NCBI GenBank assembly: GCA_043228905.1
Contig: JBHGNT010000013.1
Location: forward strand, 2,356,001-2,420,000
Source of the DNA: Azolla caroliniana
Lineage: Eukaryota > Polypodiophyta
Direction: 5' to 3'
Length of the DNA stretch: 64,000 nt
Part shown: positions 10,264-20,499 of the stretch, piece by piece
How the letters are laid out: each line of letters starts with the position of its first letter
Position numbering within the stretch: the stretch's first letter is position 1
Position numbers and translations under genes: made by a program
Notes under the pieces: model-generated
What the model was told of the DNA's origin: nothing
Seen by the model: the letters and a program-made list of their open reading frames with translations, nothing else
Database searches by the model: none

Positions 10264-10703
10264 CGATGCTCGAACTCTAGGAATGCTTCCGTTGCACTTC
10301 GGTGGGTCTTCTCCGATGCCACCCATTCATCGAACGCTCGCCGATCTCGTCCCTTAAATCTCTCGTAGTCCTATGCCTCTCGTAAAGCTTCTTCAAAGGA
10401 CCCCCATGTTGGGTTTTGTTGCCATATCTTGTAGATTTTCTCTTGTAACCCATCTGTGACTACCCGGCTGAAGGATATCACTTGCAATCCTTCCAGTATC
10501 CCACATCGCCTAAACGCTACCTTGTATTCACCTAGATAGCGTGACACATCATTTCCGTTGAATTGTTCGTTTCTTTGCACAAACCACTCTATTGCCGACT
10601 TTATCTCCGACATCGCACGTTGCTCTTGTTGCATCCGCTAAATTATCATCATCATTATGGTCATCGCCTCTTGTTGATTCTCCATCTCCTTGCCACCCGC
10701 TTT

Positions 10704-10721
10704 CACGTCGGGTTCACCAAA
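10704..10721 (-). other. Putative Element B primer binding site
   Basis: On the minus strand the sequence just inside the 5' LTR is TTTGGTGAACCCGACGTG; the copy at 41461-41478 is nearly the same. Its place and its TGG start fit a tRNA primer site. I cannot assign the tRNA. Confidence 0.45.
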
Positions 10722-11422
10722 TGTGTCGTGCCTTTCAGCGCCAAATCGTTGCGTGAGTCGGGTGGGAACCGCTGGGGTTTTGGACTAGGAAGAATAAGAA
10801 TTTGAGACAAGTTTATCGCTATGGATAGATTATTAGATAGAGAGAAAGAAATATCATCAATCCCAAGAGTGTATTGTATTCGATTAATCAATATTTAGAT
10901 AAGAATATGTATTTAGATTGAAAGAAAGAGATTAAAAAGAACTTGTGAATCCCACAAGTATAGATTATGTCGTGAATCCCACGAATATAGTTTGTTAATT
11001 GGTGTTTTAGGAGATATATCCAATTTCCAAATAATCCACACACTTATTACATTGTGCTCCCCATCCTTATATGGTGATGAGAGAGTCTTCACAATCCATG
11101 CTTAAACTTTATGCTTTTCCTATCAATAGACTATATGCTTTATTTAACATGCTTTTTCTAAAGTGAACATGCTTTTTCTAATATGTGCGTTTTTTATTGA
11201 CTATAGTGATGATGCATGCTACATGTGCATGTGTAGCCTTTTCTTTTATCATGCGTTCTTCTAAAGTTTATCCTAGCGTGAACTTACGATTTTATGTGGG
11301 ACATCTACTTTTTGACACTAATGAAATGCTAGTGAAATGGTAAGACATTACATTATTAACATGGAGGTGCAAGGTTCGAATCTTGCCCTATGCATGTAAT
11401 TCTTATTTTGATATTTTCTTCT
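10722..11422 (-). repeat. Element B LTR, copy b (5' LTR, truncated)
   Basis: Begins TGTGTCGTGCC next to the primer site and matches the other LTRs until about 11422, where it breaks off into a copia relic. The tRNA-like segment is present near 11334-11387. Confidence 0.75.
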
Positions 11423-11847
11423 CCGAATCTTGAACCGAATCAACTTCCTCCGATTCAATCCAGGTTTTGTCCGAGTTGGTAGTCTCCAACTCGTCTTCCG
11501 TTTTTAGGCCCTTCACAGGTGGCGATGGTAGCACCCGGGTATTCAGCCTCAATGCTCGACGGAGCCACTCTTGGCTGCTTTTTGCTGCTACACGCAACAA
11601 CCACACTACCAAGAGAAAACATGTAACCGGAGGTGGATTAGCGATCCGAATTATCACCAGCCCAATCAGCATTGGTATATCCGACTAGCTTCCCAGCGAT
11701 ACCATGTCGGTATAATAGTCCCCGGTCCTTTGTGCCGCTAACATACAAGAATATCTAGTGTGCGCACTAAAGGTGCTCAACGGTCAGCATTTGCATGAAC
11801 TGGTTGATCACTCCGACCGGGTAATTGATGTTCGGTCGAGTGATTGG
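11423..11847 (-). pseudogene. Copia-2 relic, RNase H part
   Basis: Minus-strand remnant of the copia RNase H region. About 11500-11760 corresponds to the stretch that reads YTNADWAGD, STSGYMFSLG and AWSSKKQP in the better copies at 31460 and 42212. Frames are broken. The adjacent RT end (FGRSDQPVHAN region, 11760-11846) is cut at the start of the G1 LTR. It belongs to the block duplicated at 42180-42604. Confidence 0.75.
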
Positions 11848-11862
11848 AATCATGATATGGCA

Positions 11863-11909
11863 AGACTCGAACCAATGACCTTATGCTACATGGGTCGAGC
11901 TCTTGACCA
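11863..11909 (-). other. Antisense tRNA-like segment in G1 LTR
   Basis: On the minus strand TGGTCAAGAGC (A box, 10 of 11) and GGTTCGAGTCT (B box, 10 of 11) are 25 nt apart, with GACC/GGTC able to pair between them. It lies in the first 65 nt of U3 and opposes the element. Copy 2 has it at 42620-42666. Confidence 0.6.
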
Positions 11910-12031
11910 TTAGATTATACATTGTAATACGTAGAATATTATTTTCATTTATGTTTTATTATAGAAAATTGATGTATATTCCAGATTTGTCTGGAACATT
12001 CTAGAAACTTCAGGAGTATTCCTTAGAACAC

Positions 12032-12075
12032 TATAAAAGGAGGCACAAGGTATTATTTCGAACCAAATCGGTTCA
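12032..12075 (+). promoter_or_regulatory. G1 core promoter and predicted transcript start
   Basis: TATAAAAG starts at 12032. The 11-mer AAATCGGTTCA at 12065-12075 begins 33 nt downstream, where a Pol II transcript would start. It is the exact reverse complement of the 11-mer after the LTR at 12265-12275. Confidence 0.6.
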
Positions 12076-12264
12076 ACGCCAGTCTTAAGCCTCCTAGCTA
12101 CTATACGTTTTCTTCACATAATATATATCTTTTCTTATCATCACTCTCTCTCTCTCTCCCTCTCACTCACTCTTTCCTTCTCTCGAGAGTTCTTCACCTT
12201 TCTTAGCACTAACACTTCTTTTAGTACTAAGTCCTTTTCTGTCTTAGTACTGTTCCTGACAGTC

Positions 12265-12275
12265 TGAACCGATTT
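12265..12275 (+). other. G1 putative self-priming site
   Basis: TGAACCGATTT lies 3 nt (GTC) after the LTR end CTGACA, the place of a primer binding site. It does not start TGG, so it cannot pair with a tRNA CCA end. It is the exact complement of the predicted 5' end of the element's own RNA. Confidence 0.65.
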
Positions 12276-12334
12276 CTCTACCTTTTGTCTCTCTCATTTC
12301 CTACTAATCTCTTATTCCTCTTTTCTTTCATCCC

Positions 12335-13477
12335 ATGGCCACTGTTAGCGCTGAAGAATATCAATCTGTTTTCTCGGAATTTCAATGCTTGAAAGAGAAG
12401 TTCCATGCTTTGGAACAAGAAAACCAACGGTTGCTGGGGGATCTTCAGCAAATCTCCTTAGAAAAGCAGCAAACGCAACAACAGCATGGGGAACTTGCGT
12501 TACGCGTGCAACAACTCGAAGCAACCATCATAGCGATGCAACAACAAGGGCCCGGAACACAAGGGATTTATAAAGAACCCAAGATTGGCCTTCCCACGAA
12601 GTTCGATGGAACGCGATCGCAGTTTAGAGGGTTCCTTAACCAGGTACGATTAGTTATTCAAATGCATCCTTCCCAGTATCCCACCGATGCATCACGAGTG
12701 GGTTTAGTAGGCACTTTGTTTAGTGGCTCAGCGTTGGCATGGTTCGCTCCACTATTAGAAAAGGAATCTCCGTTACTCAACAATTTTGAAGAGTTTCTAG
12801 GTGAGTTTAAAGCATGTTTCGGAGATATTGACAGCATCAGGACCGCAATTAACAAAATTCAGCGATTACGCCAAGGTGACTGTCCAGCCTTCGCATACGC
12901 TGCAGATTTTCGCCTACTCGCCGCCGATATCCCTTGGGAGGATCAAGCGTTGATGGAGCAATTCCGTTATGGTTTACGCAACGACGTGAAGGATTTACTC
13001 TTGATCATCCCCGAAGAGCCAAAGTCCTTAACAGAAGCAATCACTCGCGCGGTGAGATGTGACAACTGCCTCTTTGAGCGACGTTTGGAACGACACCTAC
13101 AGATGCCGAGGGCAAGATCAGAGCCCACCTACGCATCAGTGGTAGCAAGACCTTTTCCAAGGGAGTCATATAATGCGCCTCCAGCGAATACTCCGACTCC
13201 GATGGAGATTGACACTACACGTCGTCGAGGGCCATTATCCGATGAAGAAAAGCAGCGACGCCATACAAATCGACTATGTCTTTACTGCGGTGGACCAGGA
13301 CATATTGCAATAAATTGCCCCCATAGGCCAAGAAGACAGGTAAACCAAATAGTCGTTAGTTCTAATTGTACTAAACCCGAGCCTATTTCAGTAGGGATAT
13401 CAGATAGTCCTAATAGTACTAATAGCCCAGATCTAGCGAACAGATTTGATGTCCTTAGTCAGTTAGAAGAAGAGTAA
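12335..13477 (+). CDS. G1 Gag protein
   Basis: 380 residues from an ATG (context CCCATGG). Residues about 5-70 form a Gln/Glu-rich coiled coil (LEQENQRLLGDLQQ). The capsid part follows with KFDGTRSQFRGFLNQV, VGTLFSGSALAWFAPLLE and FKACFGDIDS, the retrotransposon Gag pattern of chromoviruses. A CCHC zinc knuckle, C-LY-C-GGPG-H-IAIN-C, lies near residue 315. The protein would assemble particles and bind RNA. It ends with LSQLEEE and a TAA, and is then followed directly by RT sequence with no protease. It is the longest intact gag of its type here; copy 2 has two stops (TAG and TGA) where this copy has CAG and CGA. Confidence 0.85.
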   Translation: MATVSAEEYQSVFSEFQCLKEKFHALEQENQRLLGDLQQISLEKQQTQQQHGELALRVQQLEATIIAMQQQGPGTQGIYKEPKIGLPTKFDGTRSQFRGFLNQVRLVIQMHPSQYPTDASRVGLVGTLFSGSALAWFAPLLEKESPLLNNFEEFLGEFKACFGDIDSIRTAINKIQRLRQGDCPAFAYAADFRLLAADIPWEDQALMEQFRYGLRNDVKDLLLIIPEEPKSLTEAITRAVRCDNCLFERRLERHLQMPRARSEPTYASVVARPFPRESYNAPPANTPTPMEIDTTRRRGPLSDEEKQRRHTNRLCLYCGGPGHIAINCPHRPRRQVNQIVVSSNCTKPEPISVGISDSPNSTNSPDLANRFDVLSQLEEE

Positions 13478-13489
13478 AAAGACTAAGTC

Positions 13490-13778
13490 CAGCCAAAATA
13501 GGAGCCGTTTGGTTGGACAGCCCTAGATCTGTGTAGCCCATTAGTGGTTCCATTCCCGTACGGGGATCATATAACCTCGTACGGATCCGACCAGGAGACG
13601 AATGGAAGACCGCGTTTCGCACCAAATATGGGGATTTCGAGTATACGGTCATGCCGTTCGGCCTCACTAATGCACCGACAGTCTTCCAGCACATGGCTAA
13701 TGATATATTCCGAGATCTTTTGGATGATTGTTTGATCATCTATTTGAATGATCTACTGGTTTATTCAAAGACCCAAGA
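13490..13778 (+). pseudogene. G1 RT fragment, copy 1
   Basis: Encodes a short piece of the RT fingers and palm: [35 protein letters not shown], and the catalytic box as YLNDLLVYS, where the first Asp of the usual YLDD is Asn. It begins inside the RT domain, and it stops where the sequence joins an Element B LTR through a 4-bp microhomology (AAGA). Confidence 0.8.
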
Positions 13779-14722
13779 AGAATATGTAGAAGATTGAAAG
13801 AGATTAAAAAGAACTTGTGAATCCCACAAGTATAGATTATGTCGTGAATCCCACAAATATAGTTTGTTAATTGGTGTTTTAGGAAATATATCCAATTTCC
13901 AAATAATCCACACACTTATTACATTGTGCTCCCCATCCTTATATGGTGATGAGAGAGTCTTCACAATCCATGCTTAAACTTTATGCTTTTCCTATCAATC
14001 GACTATATGCTTTATTTAACATCCTTTTTCTAAAGTGATCATGCTTTTTCTAATTTCTGCGTTTTTTATTGACTATAGTGTTCATGCACGCTACAGGTGC
14101 ATGTGTAGCTTTTTGTTTTATCATGTGTTTTTGTAAAGTTTATCCTAGCGTGAACTTGCATTTTTATGTGGGACATCTCCTATTTAACACTAATGAAAAG
14201 CTAGCGAAATGGTAAGACATTACGTTATTAACATGAAGGTGCAATGTTCGAATCTTGCCCTGTGTATGTAATGCTTAGTTTGATATTTTCTTCTTTTTTC
14301 TTCATATTTATTCAATCGGTTATTTTATATTATTTTCATGTAGTGTACTAAATACACTACGACACTCGCCCCCTCCGAAACCACAAATCCTCCGGCATGT
14401 GCAGAAGTTGTCGGTGATTGTTAGCCTTCTCCGTCCGGTCTCCGCCTGGTTGGTTTCGTCACTAGTCGTTTTCGGTTGATGGCTCCATCTGTTCGCCGAT
14501 TTTCAGTTACCTGCTCTACCCGGTTTCCGGTTACTGGCCCTCGTAAGTCTTCTTTACTTGTAGTACCCTCCGTTTCTCTTGCTATGCCCACTTTGTCTCT
14601 CCATTTCGAGCACAACCATTCTTTCCACCCAACTCATTTTCACCATCCGATCCACCATAGTCTTCGTTCACTCTTTGCATAGCCAGGGTTGATTGTTGCA
14701 ACTCCTCATGCTATTCTTGAGC
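13779..14722 (-). mobile_element. Element B fragment (LTR copy c plus gag tail)
   Basis: LTR truncated on its left (13779-14364, ending CTACGACA), then the polypurine tract and the basic gag tail (WRDKVGI, GPVTGNRVEQVTENRR). The tRNA-like segment is at about 14199-14252. The fragment is cut at 14722 and joined to the tRNA-Pro block through ACCA. Confidence 0.8.
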
Positions 14723-15720
14723 ATAACCACACAATACACTCATTGATGCTTGGTCACATTCCCTACAAAAATGATAGCTTTGTGAAGAGGATCTCATTAT
14801 GCGGAACGATCGATGGCTTATCAACAAAGGATATGGCTTCCATCACACACTGAATATACACGGATGGACATTTAAAACTAATGTGACTCTTTCACCTAAA
14901 TCTTGTTGGATATCCAATACTCATGGACATGAGATTCTATCATATAATGGTCACATTAGCGACAAGGCATGAATGCTGTGATGAATAGATTTGGTGGTTA
15001 TGGATAATGATGCCAACACAATGGTGGTTGACTTTAGTATAGGAACATGAAATATTAAAGGTTTTTGCCTTTGTGAAATTTAAAAGCAAGGAAGGACCTA
15101 CCGTTGTTGATAGTATTAAAAAAACCTTCAAGCATAATGAGGTGTATAAACCTCCACAAAATTGGCCAAACTGGGGCGTTGCGAGAATCGAACTCGCGGC
15201 CTCTCACACCCAAAGCGAGAATCATACCACTAGACCAAACGCCCATTGATAATAATGTGATAATGATTTTATTTAATATTTATGTCTTTATACATCACTT
15301 TACTCTAAACTCCTTTCTACGTATTAATTTCAAAAGAGCCCCTTTTCTACGTTCTACATTTATTGCATACATTGATAGAGATTTATATAAATCCTATTCA
15401 TTACAACTTGATGAACAACCAATAATACATCTAGGCTATGTAAGATTTAGTTTTGGCTGACTAAGGACCTTACGGTTTGGTAAGGTTATGTTTTACGCAT
15501 TTTAAGACATACTAGAACCTTGCTAATGATTAGACAATGTAAGAAATAGTGAGTATTTCCTTCCGATTGAAATGTGCAAGAAAAGAATTTATTTGTCATT
15601 GCGTATTTAGGATTGATACACAAGATAAACCCAATCACTACTCTCCAAATAAAGATATTTGCTTGAAATTCTAGAACTTACACTATAGGATATTCCCCCA
15701 CCCACGGTGAGTTTTGATTA
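14723..15720. repeat. tRNA-Pro block, copy 2
   Basis: Matches 17360-18360 and 57732-58735 closely, but starts abruptly at the ACCACACAATACAC junction. It holds the second tRNA-Pro gene. At about 15720 it has lost some 275 bp present in copies 3 and 4 (their GATTACATGCC to GGATAAAG stretch). Confidence 0.85.
15173..15244 (-). tRNA. tRNA-Pro-TGG: tRNA-Pro (TGG), copy 2
   Basis: Same gene as at 293-364 with one change in the anticodon stem (plus-strand CTCTCACACC instead of CTCTCGCACC). It turns one C-G pair into a wobble-type pair and leaves the anticodon, A box, B box and T-run terminator intact. Confidence 0.88.
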
Positions 15721-16140
15721 CAAGAAAGGACTTCTTGCCAATACCTTATCAATGATTAAGGGTATGTAGAGCATGGAACTTTACGGGGATTAGTTCTATT
15801 GAGTATTGACCTTTACACCACCCCCTAATTATAATACTCAATCAAATGTTGTAGAAGAATACACAAGAATTCTGATTGCAAACACATGTCTTGCTACAAC
15901 GCAAATTGATAAACCATCAACCTCGATTGCTTGGTGATTAGTTTTCTCTCTACACCATCTTATTATCCTTTGATCACCTTGGATTGAATCACACAACCCG
16001 ATGATAGATGGCAAATTTAGTCCATTATGCTCTCATCAACATGTTGTCAGTTTGTAACTAATTCCTCTCATCTAGGAGTCGATGACCTTCCTTTTATAGG
16101 CCTAGTATGGGAAACTTCAATGTCTACTCCAATGTTCATT
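15721..16140 (+). repeat. G3 leader fragment
   Basis: Matches 18637-19060 and 62571-62990, the AT-rich region upstream of the G3 gag genes. It is non-coding as far as I can see. It includes TTTTATAGGCC where the other copies have TATATAGGCC. It ends where a reversed gag scrap begins. Confidence 0.75.
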
Positions 16141-16292
16141 CTTGCTCATGATCTCCATTGGACTTGGACCAGTTGATGGAATCATGTGTGAAGTTTGGGT
16201 AGTGCTCGTAGGTGTCAAGGCTACTACTGAAGCATATGTTTGATCCGTTCTTGGTTGTGACATTAGTTGACGTTCTGAACGTCGCTCGAATA
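16141..16292 (-). pseudogene. Chromovirus gag scrap
   Basis: About 150 bp of minus-strand gag, the same piece as 54432-54583 inside element G2. It reads FERRSERQLMSQPRTDQTYASVV and IPSTGPSPMEI. It lacks both ends and is fused at 16293 to the purine-rich start of the next tRNA-Pro block through about 2 bp of A. Confidence 0.8.
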
Positions 16293-16752
16293 AAAGATGG
16301 AAAGAGGAGGAAGAAGACAATGGTCACCACCACCACCATAATGGACTGAGCGCATATTGGAAGAGAAGAAGCAAACGAAAGAATGAAAGAAGAAGAAAGC
16401 AGAACCACGAAAACAAAGAGGAGAGAAAGAAGAAGAACGAAAGGAACAAGAAGCTACGGTGTAATGGGTAATGTGTGTAATGTGTAACATGAAATGTTAA
16501 TGTTTGAGTGTGAGGAAGAGTGTGTACACATGCACATTTGGCTATTTGTGTGCATGTGTACAAATGTGAGAGACAAGGGTAAGTAGATGTAACTACCCCC
16601 ATTTGGCTTTTTGTACTATATATAAACCCCCACCCATGGGGCATGAAAAGGAAAAATATAGTGAAGTTACCCCTGAACTTGTGCTTGTCTCGATTTTGCC
16701 TCTCATTCTCTATGTGTATCTCTTTCTCTCTCTCTATCCTCTCACATTCGAA

Positions 16753-17072
16753 CCCATCAACAATATTCCTCCAACCATAGCGATAAAGTTCAAAGTTTGA
16801 GGACTCCCGTGGTTTTTCCCTTTCCGTGTTTTACACGTTAAATCTTGGCTCCACCCCCACCCATCAATTTATTCCTCCTACCATAGTGATCAAGTTCAGA
16901 GTTTGTGGACTCCCGTGGTTTTTCCCTTTTAGGTTTGTCTACGTTAAATTTTGTCTCTGGCTCCACCCCCCACCCATCAACAATATTCCTCCTACCATAG
17001 TGATAAAGTTAGGAGTTTGTGGACTCCCGTGGTTTTTCCCTTTCCGGGTTTTCCACATTAAATGTTGTGTCT
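16753..17072 (+). repeat. Triple tandem of an LTR-U5-like module
   Basis: Three units of about 107, 113 and 100 bp, each starting CCCATCAA and containing ACTCCCGTGGTTTTTCCC followed by an inverted-repeat CACGTTAAA. The GTGGTTTTTCCC ... TTCCACG motif also occurs in the copia LTRs at 10110, 34700 and 39665. Confidence 0.85.
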
Positions 17073-17812
17073 CTGTACTTGTGTTTTCTACCATTTCAAT
17101 CTTTGCACATGAAATTGAGGAAAATGATAAGAGGATGGGGTGTTATCAAACAAGGTGTCGTGGCCCATGGTGCTAATTTCATGCTTGGAAAAAAGGATTG
17201 CCCACAAATAAGACTTGCATTTGAGCTTTCCTTGTGTGGAAATATAGTCATAACTATATGCCAATATAAATATAGATGGAAGAAATACAAATGGGCTATT
17301 ATCCTATCATTTAAAAGTCTATTATTGCACCATATAATCCTTGACCAACATATCAAGAAAAACAGACCACACAATACACTCATTGATGCTTGGTCACATT
17401 CCCTACAAAACTGATAGCTTTGTGAAGAGGATCTCATTATGTGGAACGATCGATGGCTTATCAACAAAGGATATGGCTTCCATCACACACTGAATATACA
17501 CGGATGGACATTTAAAACTAATGTGACTCTTTCACCTAAATCTTGTTGGATATCCAATACTCATGGACATGAGATTCTATCATATAATGGTCACATTAGC
17601 GACAAGGCATGAATGCTGTGATGAATAAATTTGGTGGTTATGGATAATGATGCCAACACAATGGTAGTTGACTTTAGTATAGGAACATGAAATATTAAAG
17701 GTTTTTGCCTTTGTGAAATTTAAAAGCAAGGAAGGACCTACCGTTGTTGATAGTATTAAAAAAACCTTCAAGCATAATGAGGTGTATAAACCTCCACAAA
17801 ATTGGCCAAACT

Positions 17813-17884
17813 GGGGCGTTGCGAGAATCGAACTCGCGGCCTCTCGCACCCAAAGCGAGAATCATACCACTAGACCAAACGCCC
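17813..17884 (-). tRNA. tRNA-Pro-TGG: tRNA-Pro (TGG), copy 3
   Basis: Identical to copy 1 over all 72 nt as far as I can read, with the same downstream T run. The cloverleaf and Pol III boxes are intact. Confidence 0.92.
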
Positions 17885-19698
17885 ATTGATGATAATGTGA
17901 TAATGATTCTGTTTAATATTTATGTCTTTATACATCACTTTACTCTAAACTCCTTTCTACGTATTAATTTCAAAAGAGCCCCTTTTCTACGTTCTACATT
18001 TATTGCATCCATTGATAGAGATTTATATAAATCCTATTCATTACAGCTTGATGAACAACCAATAATACATCTAGGCTATTTAAGATTTAGTTTTGGCTGA
18101 GTAAGGACCTTACGGTTTGGTAAGGTTATGTTTTACGCATTTTAAGACATACTAGAACCTTGCTAATGATTAGACAATGTAAGAAATAGAGAGTATTTCC
18201 TTCCGATTGAAATGTGCAAGAAAAGAATTTATTTGTCATTGCGTATTTAGGATTGATACTCAAGATAAACCCAATCACTACTCTCCAAATAAAGATATTT
18301 GCTTGAAATTCTAGAACTTACACTATAGGATATTCCCCCACCCACGGTGAGTTTTGATTACATGCCAAATTTCATTCAACCTTGAAGTGATCCCATGGAG
18401 TAACAATGCCAAATAAATCTTAGCGGTTACTTGAAAATTTGAGCTCTTCCTTGTAAACACCAATCTAAGCACTATTGCTCTTCTATCCACATATTTAAGT
18501 GGCCCTACCTTAATGATAGAGTTTGCAACTTCAATCAATTAAACGTACATGTTGGTGTAATGCACAGTAAACATATTGCATCATGTAACTAGGAGTTACG
18601 TTTCACTTTACGAGATGGGAATACCCACTTGGATAAAGAAAGGACTTCTTGCCAATACCTTATCAATGATTAAGGGTATGTAGAGCATGGAACTTTACGG
18701 GGATTAGTTCTATTGAGTATTGACCTTTACACCACCCCTTAATTATAATACTCAATCAAATGTTGTAGAAGAATACACAAGAATTCTGATTGCAAACACA
18801 TGTCTTGCTACAACGAAAATTGATAAACCATCAACCTCGCTTGCTTGGTGATTAGCTTTCTCTCTACAACATCTTATTATCCTTTGATCACCTTGGATTG
18901 AATCACACAACCCGATGATAGATGGCAAATTTAGTCCATTATGCTCTCATCAACATGTTGTCAGTTTGTAACTAATTCCTCTCATCTAGGAGTCGATGCC
19001 CTTCCTTATATAGGCCTAGTATGAAAAACTTCAATGTCTACTCCAACGTTCATTCTTGCTCCAACCACAACTTTTACTCCAAGAGTTGGCTCTGTCCCGC
19101 TTCGGTTACAACATCCAATTTGTTAGCTAACTCTATCTTTCATCACACTAGTTCGGCCATGACATTTATTACTCTAGTGACGAAGAGTGCATATGTGTCT
19201 ATCCTTGATTCCAGGAGGGTCAATGTGTACACGTGTTATTGACCACTCCCTATAATCATCCTACTTTTATTACGAGTGTAGTTACGTCATACTGAGTTGT
19301 TGTGGGTTAATTCACGTTAGAAAGAGGGAGAGGATTGAAGACATTCAACTCTACGACACTCTCTTTCTAACCTTCTCTTGAATTATTATTTTCATCTTTT
19401 ACTTATATAGAATAAAACTTCGGTTAAACGTGCCATTCAATTAAACGTGCTTTTTTTTGAAGGCCAAAATCTAGATAAAAAAATAGCATTGTTTCATGAA
19501 AAAATTACTTCAATCCAAATCAAAACTATATTCCAAACATTCAATTTAATACAGTCATTCTTCTCTTATCATTTCATTCCTCTCTTCTTGTGATCTCGTT
19601 ATATCTTTCTTCTATCACTCTGTCTTCTATCTTGGTTCTGACCGTTTGATTCGAATTCCTCTCTCTCCTTTATCCTCCTCTATAAACATCACGAAACC

Positions 19699-20499
19699 AT
19701 GGCTGCCATTAACTCAAAAGAATATCTCACCCTTGTTGTTGAAATGGAGAAACTTAAATCCAAGTTCGCATCTCTTGAATTAGAGAATCAACGTCTTCTT
19801 GGAGATCTACAAAAGGTTACTGTGGAGAAGCAACAACAACAAGAGGAGTTTACGCGACGGGTGCAAGAACTAGAGACAACAATCATAATTTTACAACAAC
19901 AAAGGGGCGGAGGTCAAGGAATTATCAAGGAGCCCAAAATCAGCCTTCCCGTTAAATTTGATGGTTCGAGGGCGCATTTCCGAGGTTTCTTGAATCAAGT
20001 GCGGTTCGTAATTCAAATGCATCCCACGTGTTATCCAATAGATGCATCTCGAGTTGGGTTAGTGGGAACCTTATTGACTGGCATAGCGTTGTTGTGGTTT
20101 GCTCCATTATTAGAAACAAATTCTCTTCTACTCCATAATTTCGAAGAATTTGTCAAAGAATTTAAGGCTTGCTTTGGAGATACGGATGGGGCAAGAACCA
20201 CGATCAACAAGATTTGTACACTACGTCAAGGTGATCAGCCAACATCAACATATGCAACCAATTTTTGGCTCATCGCGAGCGATATTTCTTGGGACGAACA
20301 AGCCCTAATTGAGCAGTTTCGTTCCGGTGTTCTTAGCAATGTAAATGAATGACTTCTTACATTCCCCGAGGATCCACAATATCTTACTAAAGCTATTAGT
20401 CGAGCAATACGGTGCGATAATCGTCTTTTTGAGCGTCGATGTGAACGACAACAAATAACAAGATCAAGATTCACACCAACTTATGCTCTGTCTCGATGA
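19699..20499 (+). pseudogene. G3 gag, copy 1
   Basis: ATG in context CCATGG. Residues about 5-75 are a coiled coil (LELENQRLLGDLQK), and the capsid part has KFDGSRAHFRGFLNQV, VGTLLTGIALLWFAPLLE and FKACFGDTDGA, parallel to the G1 Gag. A stop at 20350-20352 follows local sequence change (VNE then stop, where copy 2 reads LNDLLHTFPED). The frame then continues to FERRCERQQ and a TGA near 20499. No zinc knuckle remains. Confidence 0.8.

Larger units (their letters stand above)
7875..10685 (-). pseudogene. Element B gag, split by a solo LTR
   Basis: Read from an ATG at 10685 leftwards. The N-terminal part (10685-10269) has a Met/Gln-rich start and the capsid-like FNGNDVSRYLGEYKVA and FSRVVTDGLQEKIYKI. 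TAG codons interrupt it where the duplicate copy has GAG and TAT. After the solo LTR it resumes with RLSEREQQLVGEYKVLMFVRSIDRKEKM and GLTEDWAEVGRV (9480-9300), a Ty3/gypsy Gag capsid pattern. An acidic segment follows in which about 27 residues are repeated (EVAMDESMYDDHIENLP, then KVAMGETMEDDNTEES), then a long Lys/Arg/Asn-rich tail to near 7875. There are several frameshifts. No zinc knuckle is seen. The assignment to a Ty3/gypsy Gag rests on pattern only. Confidence 0.6.
7047..11422 (-). mobile_element. Element B, copy 1: gag-only LTR retrotransposon
   Basis: Minus-strand element with a 3' LTR at 7047-7818, an internal region holding only a gag-like gene, and a 5' LTR at 10722-11422 truncated at its outer end. 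No protease, RT, RNase H or integrase motif is present between the LTRs. That is the layout of non-autonomous gag-carrying elements (the TR-GAG class), which rely on enzymes from a partner. A solo copia LTR at 9493-10263 interrupts the gag. Six other LTR copies of the family occur in the window, all on the minus strand. Confidence 0.7.
11848..12261 (+). repeat. G1 copy 1 5' LTR
   Basis: About 414 bp, from the position matching TGTCATG in copy 2 (42605) to CTGACA. U3 starts with an antisense tRNA-like segment. A TATA box lies at 12032, and a long pyrimidine-rich stretch (12140-12190) follows in R/U5. The start is mutated (AATCATG). Confidence 0.7.
11848..13778 (+). mobile_element. G1 copy 1, deleted chromovirus-like Ty3/gypsy element
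   Basis: 5' LTR, short leader, complete gag, then a jump to RT palm sequence that is cut at 13778 by Element B LTR sequence. Protease and the first part of RT are absent, and the same gag-RT join occurs in copy 2 (42605-45185), so the deletion is older than the duplication. The family resembles G2 and G4, which have a chromodomain. Confidence 0.75.
16293..18360. repeat. tRNA-Pro block, copy 3 (long form)
   Basis: Matches 56662-58735 over its whole length. In order: a purine-rich stretch (GAGGAAGAAG), a TATA-like ACTATATATAAACCC near 16616, a pyrimidine-rich leader, three tandem LTR-U5-like modules, about 700 bp of AT-rich sequence, and the tRNA-Pro gene. Short ORFs occur, such as one beginning MKLRKMIRGWGVIKQG at 17108, but none has a recognisable domain, and the best are not longer than chance in this base composition. 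Confidence 0.8.

Noticed and set aside
17096-17467. ORFs of 123-131 residues on both strands in the tRNA-Pro block (also 57391-57839)
   Set aside because: Overlapping, low-complexity, no domain, conserved only through the duplication. I cannot call either a gene.
18990-19030. A self-priming pair for G3 like those in G1 and G2
   Set aside because: The sequence after the likely LTR end (TGATTCGAATT) has no exact complement 33 nt after either TATA-like box in the leader. G3 may be too decayed, or its R region may be lost.
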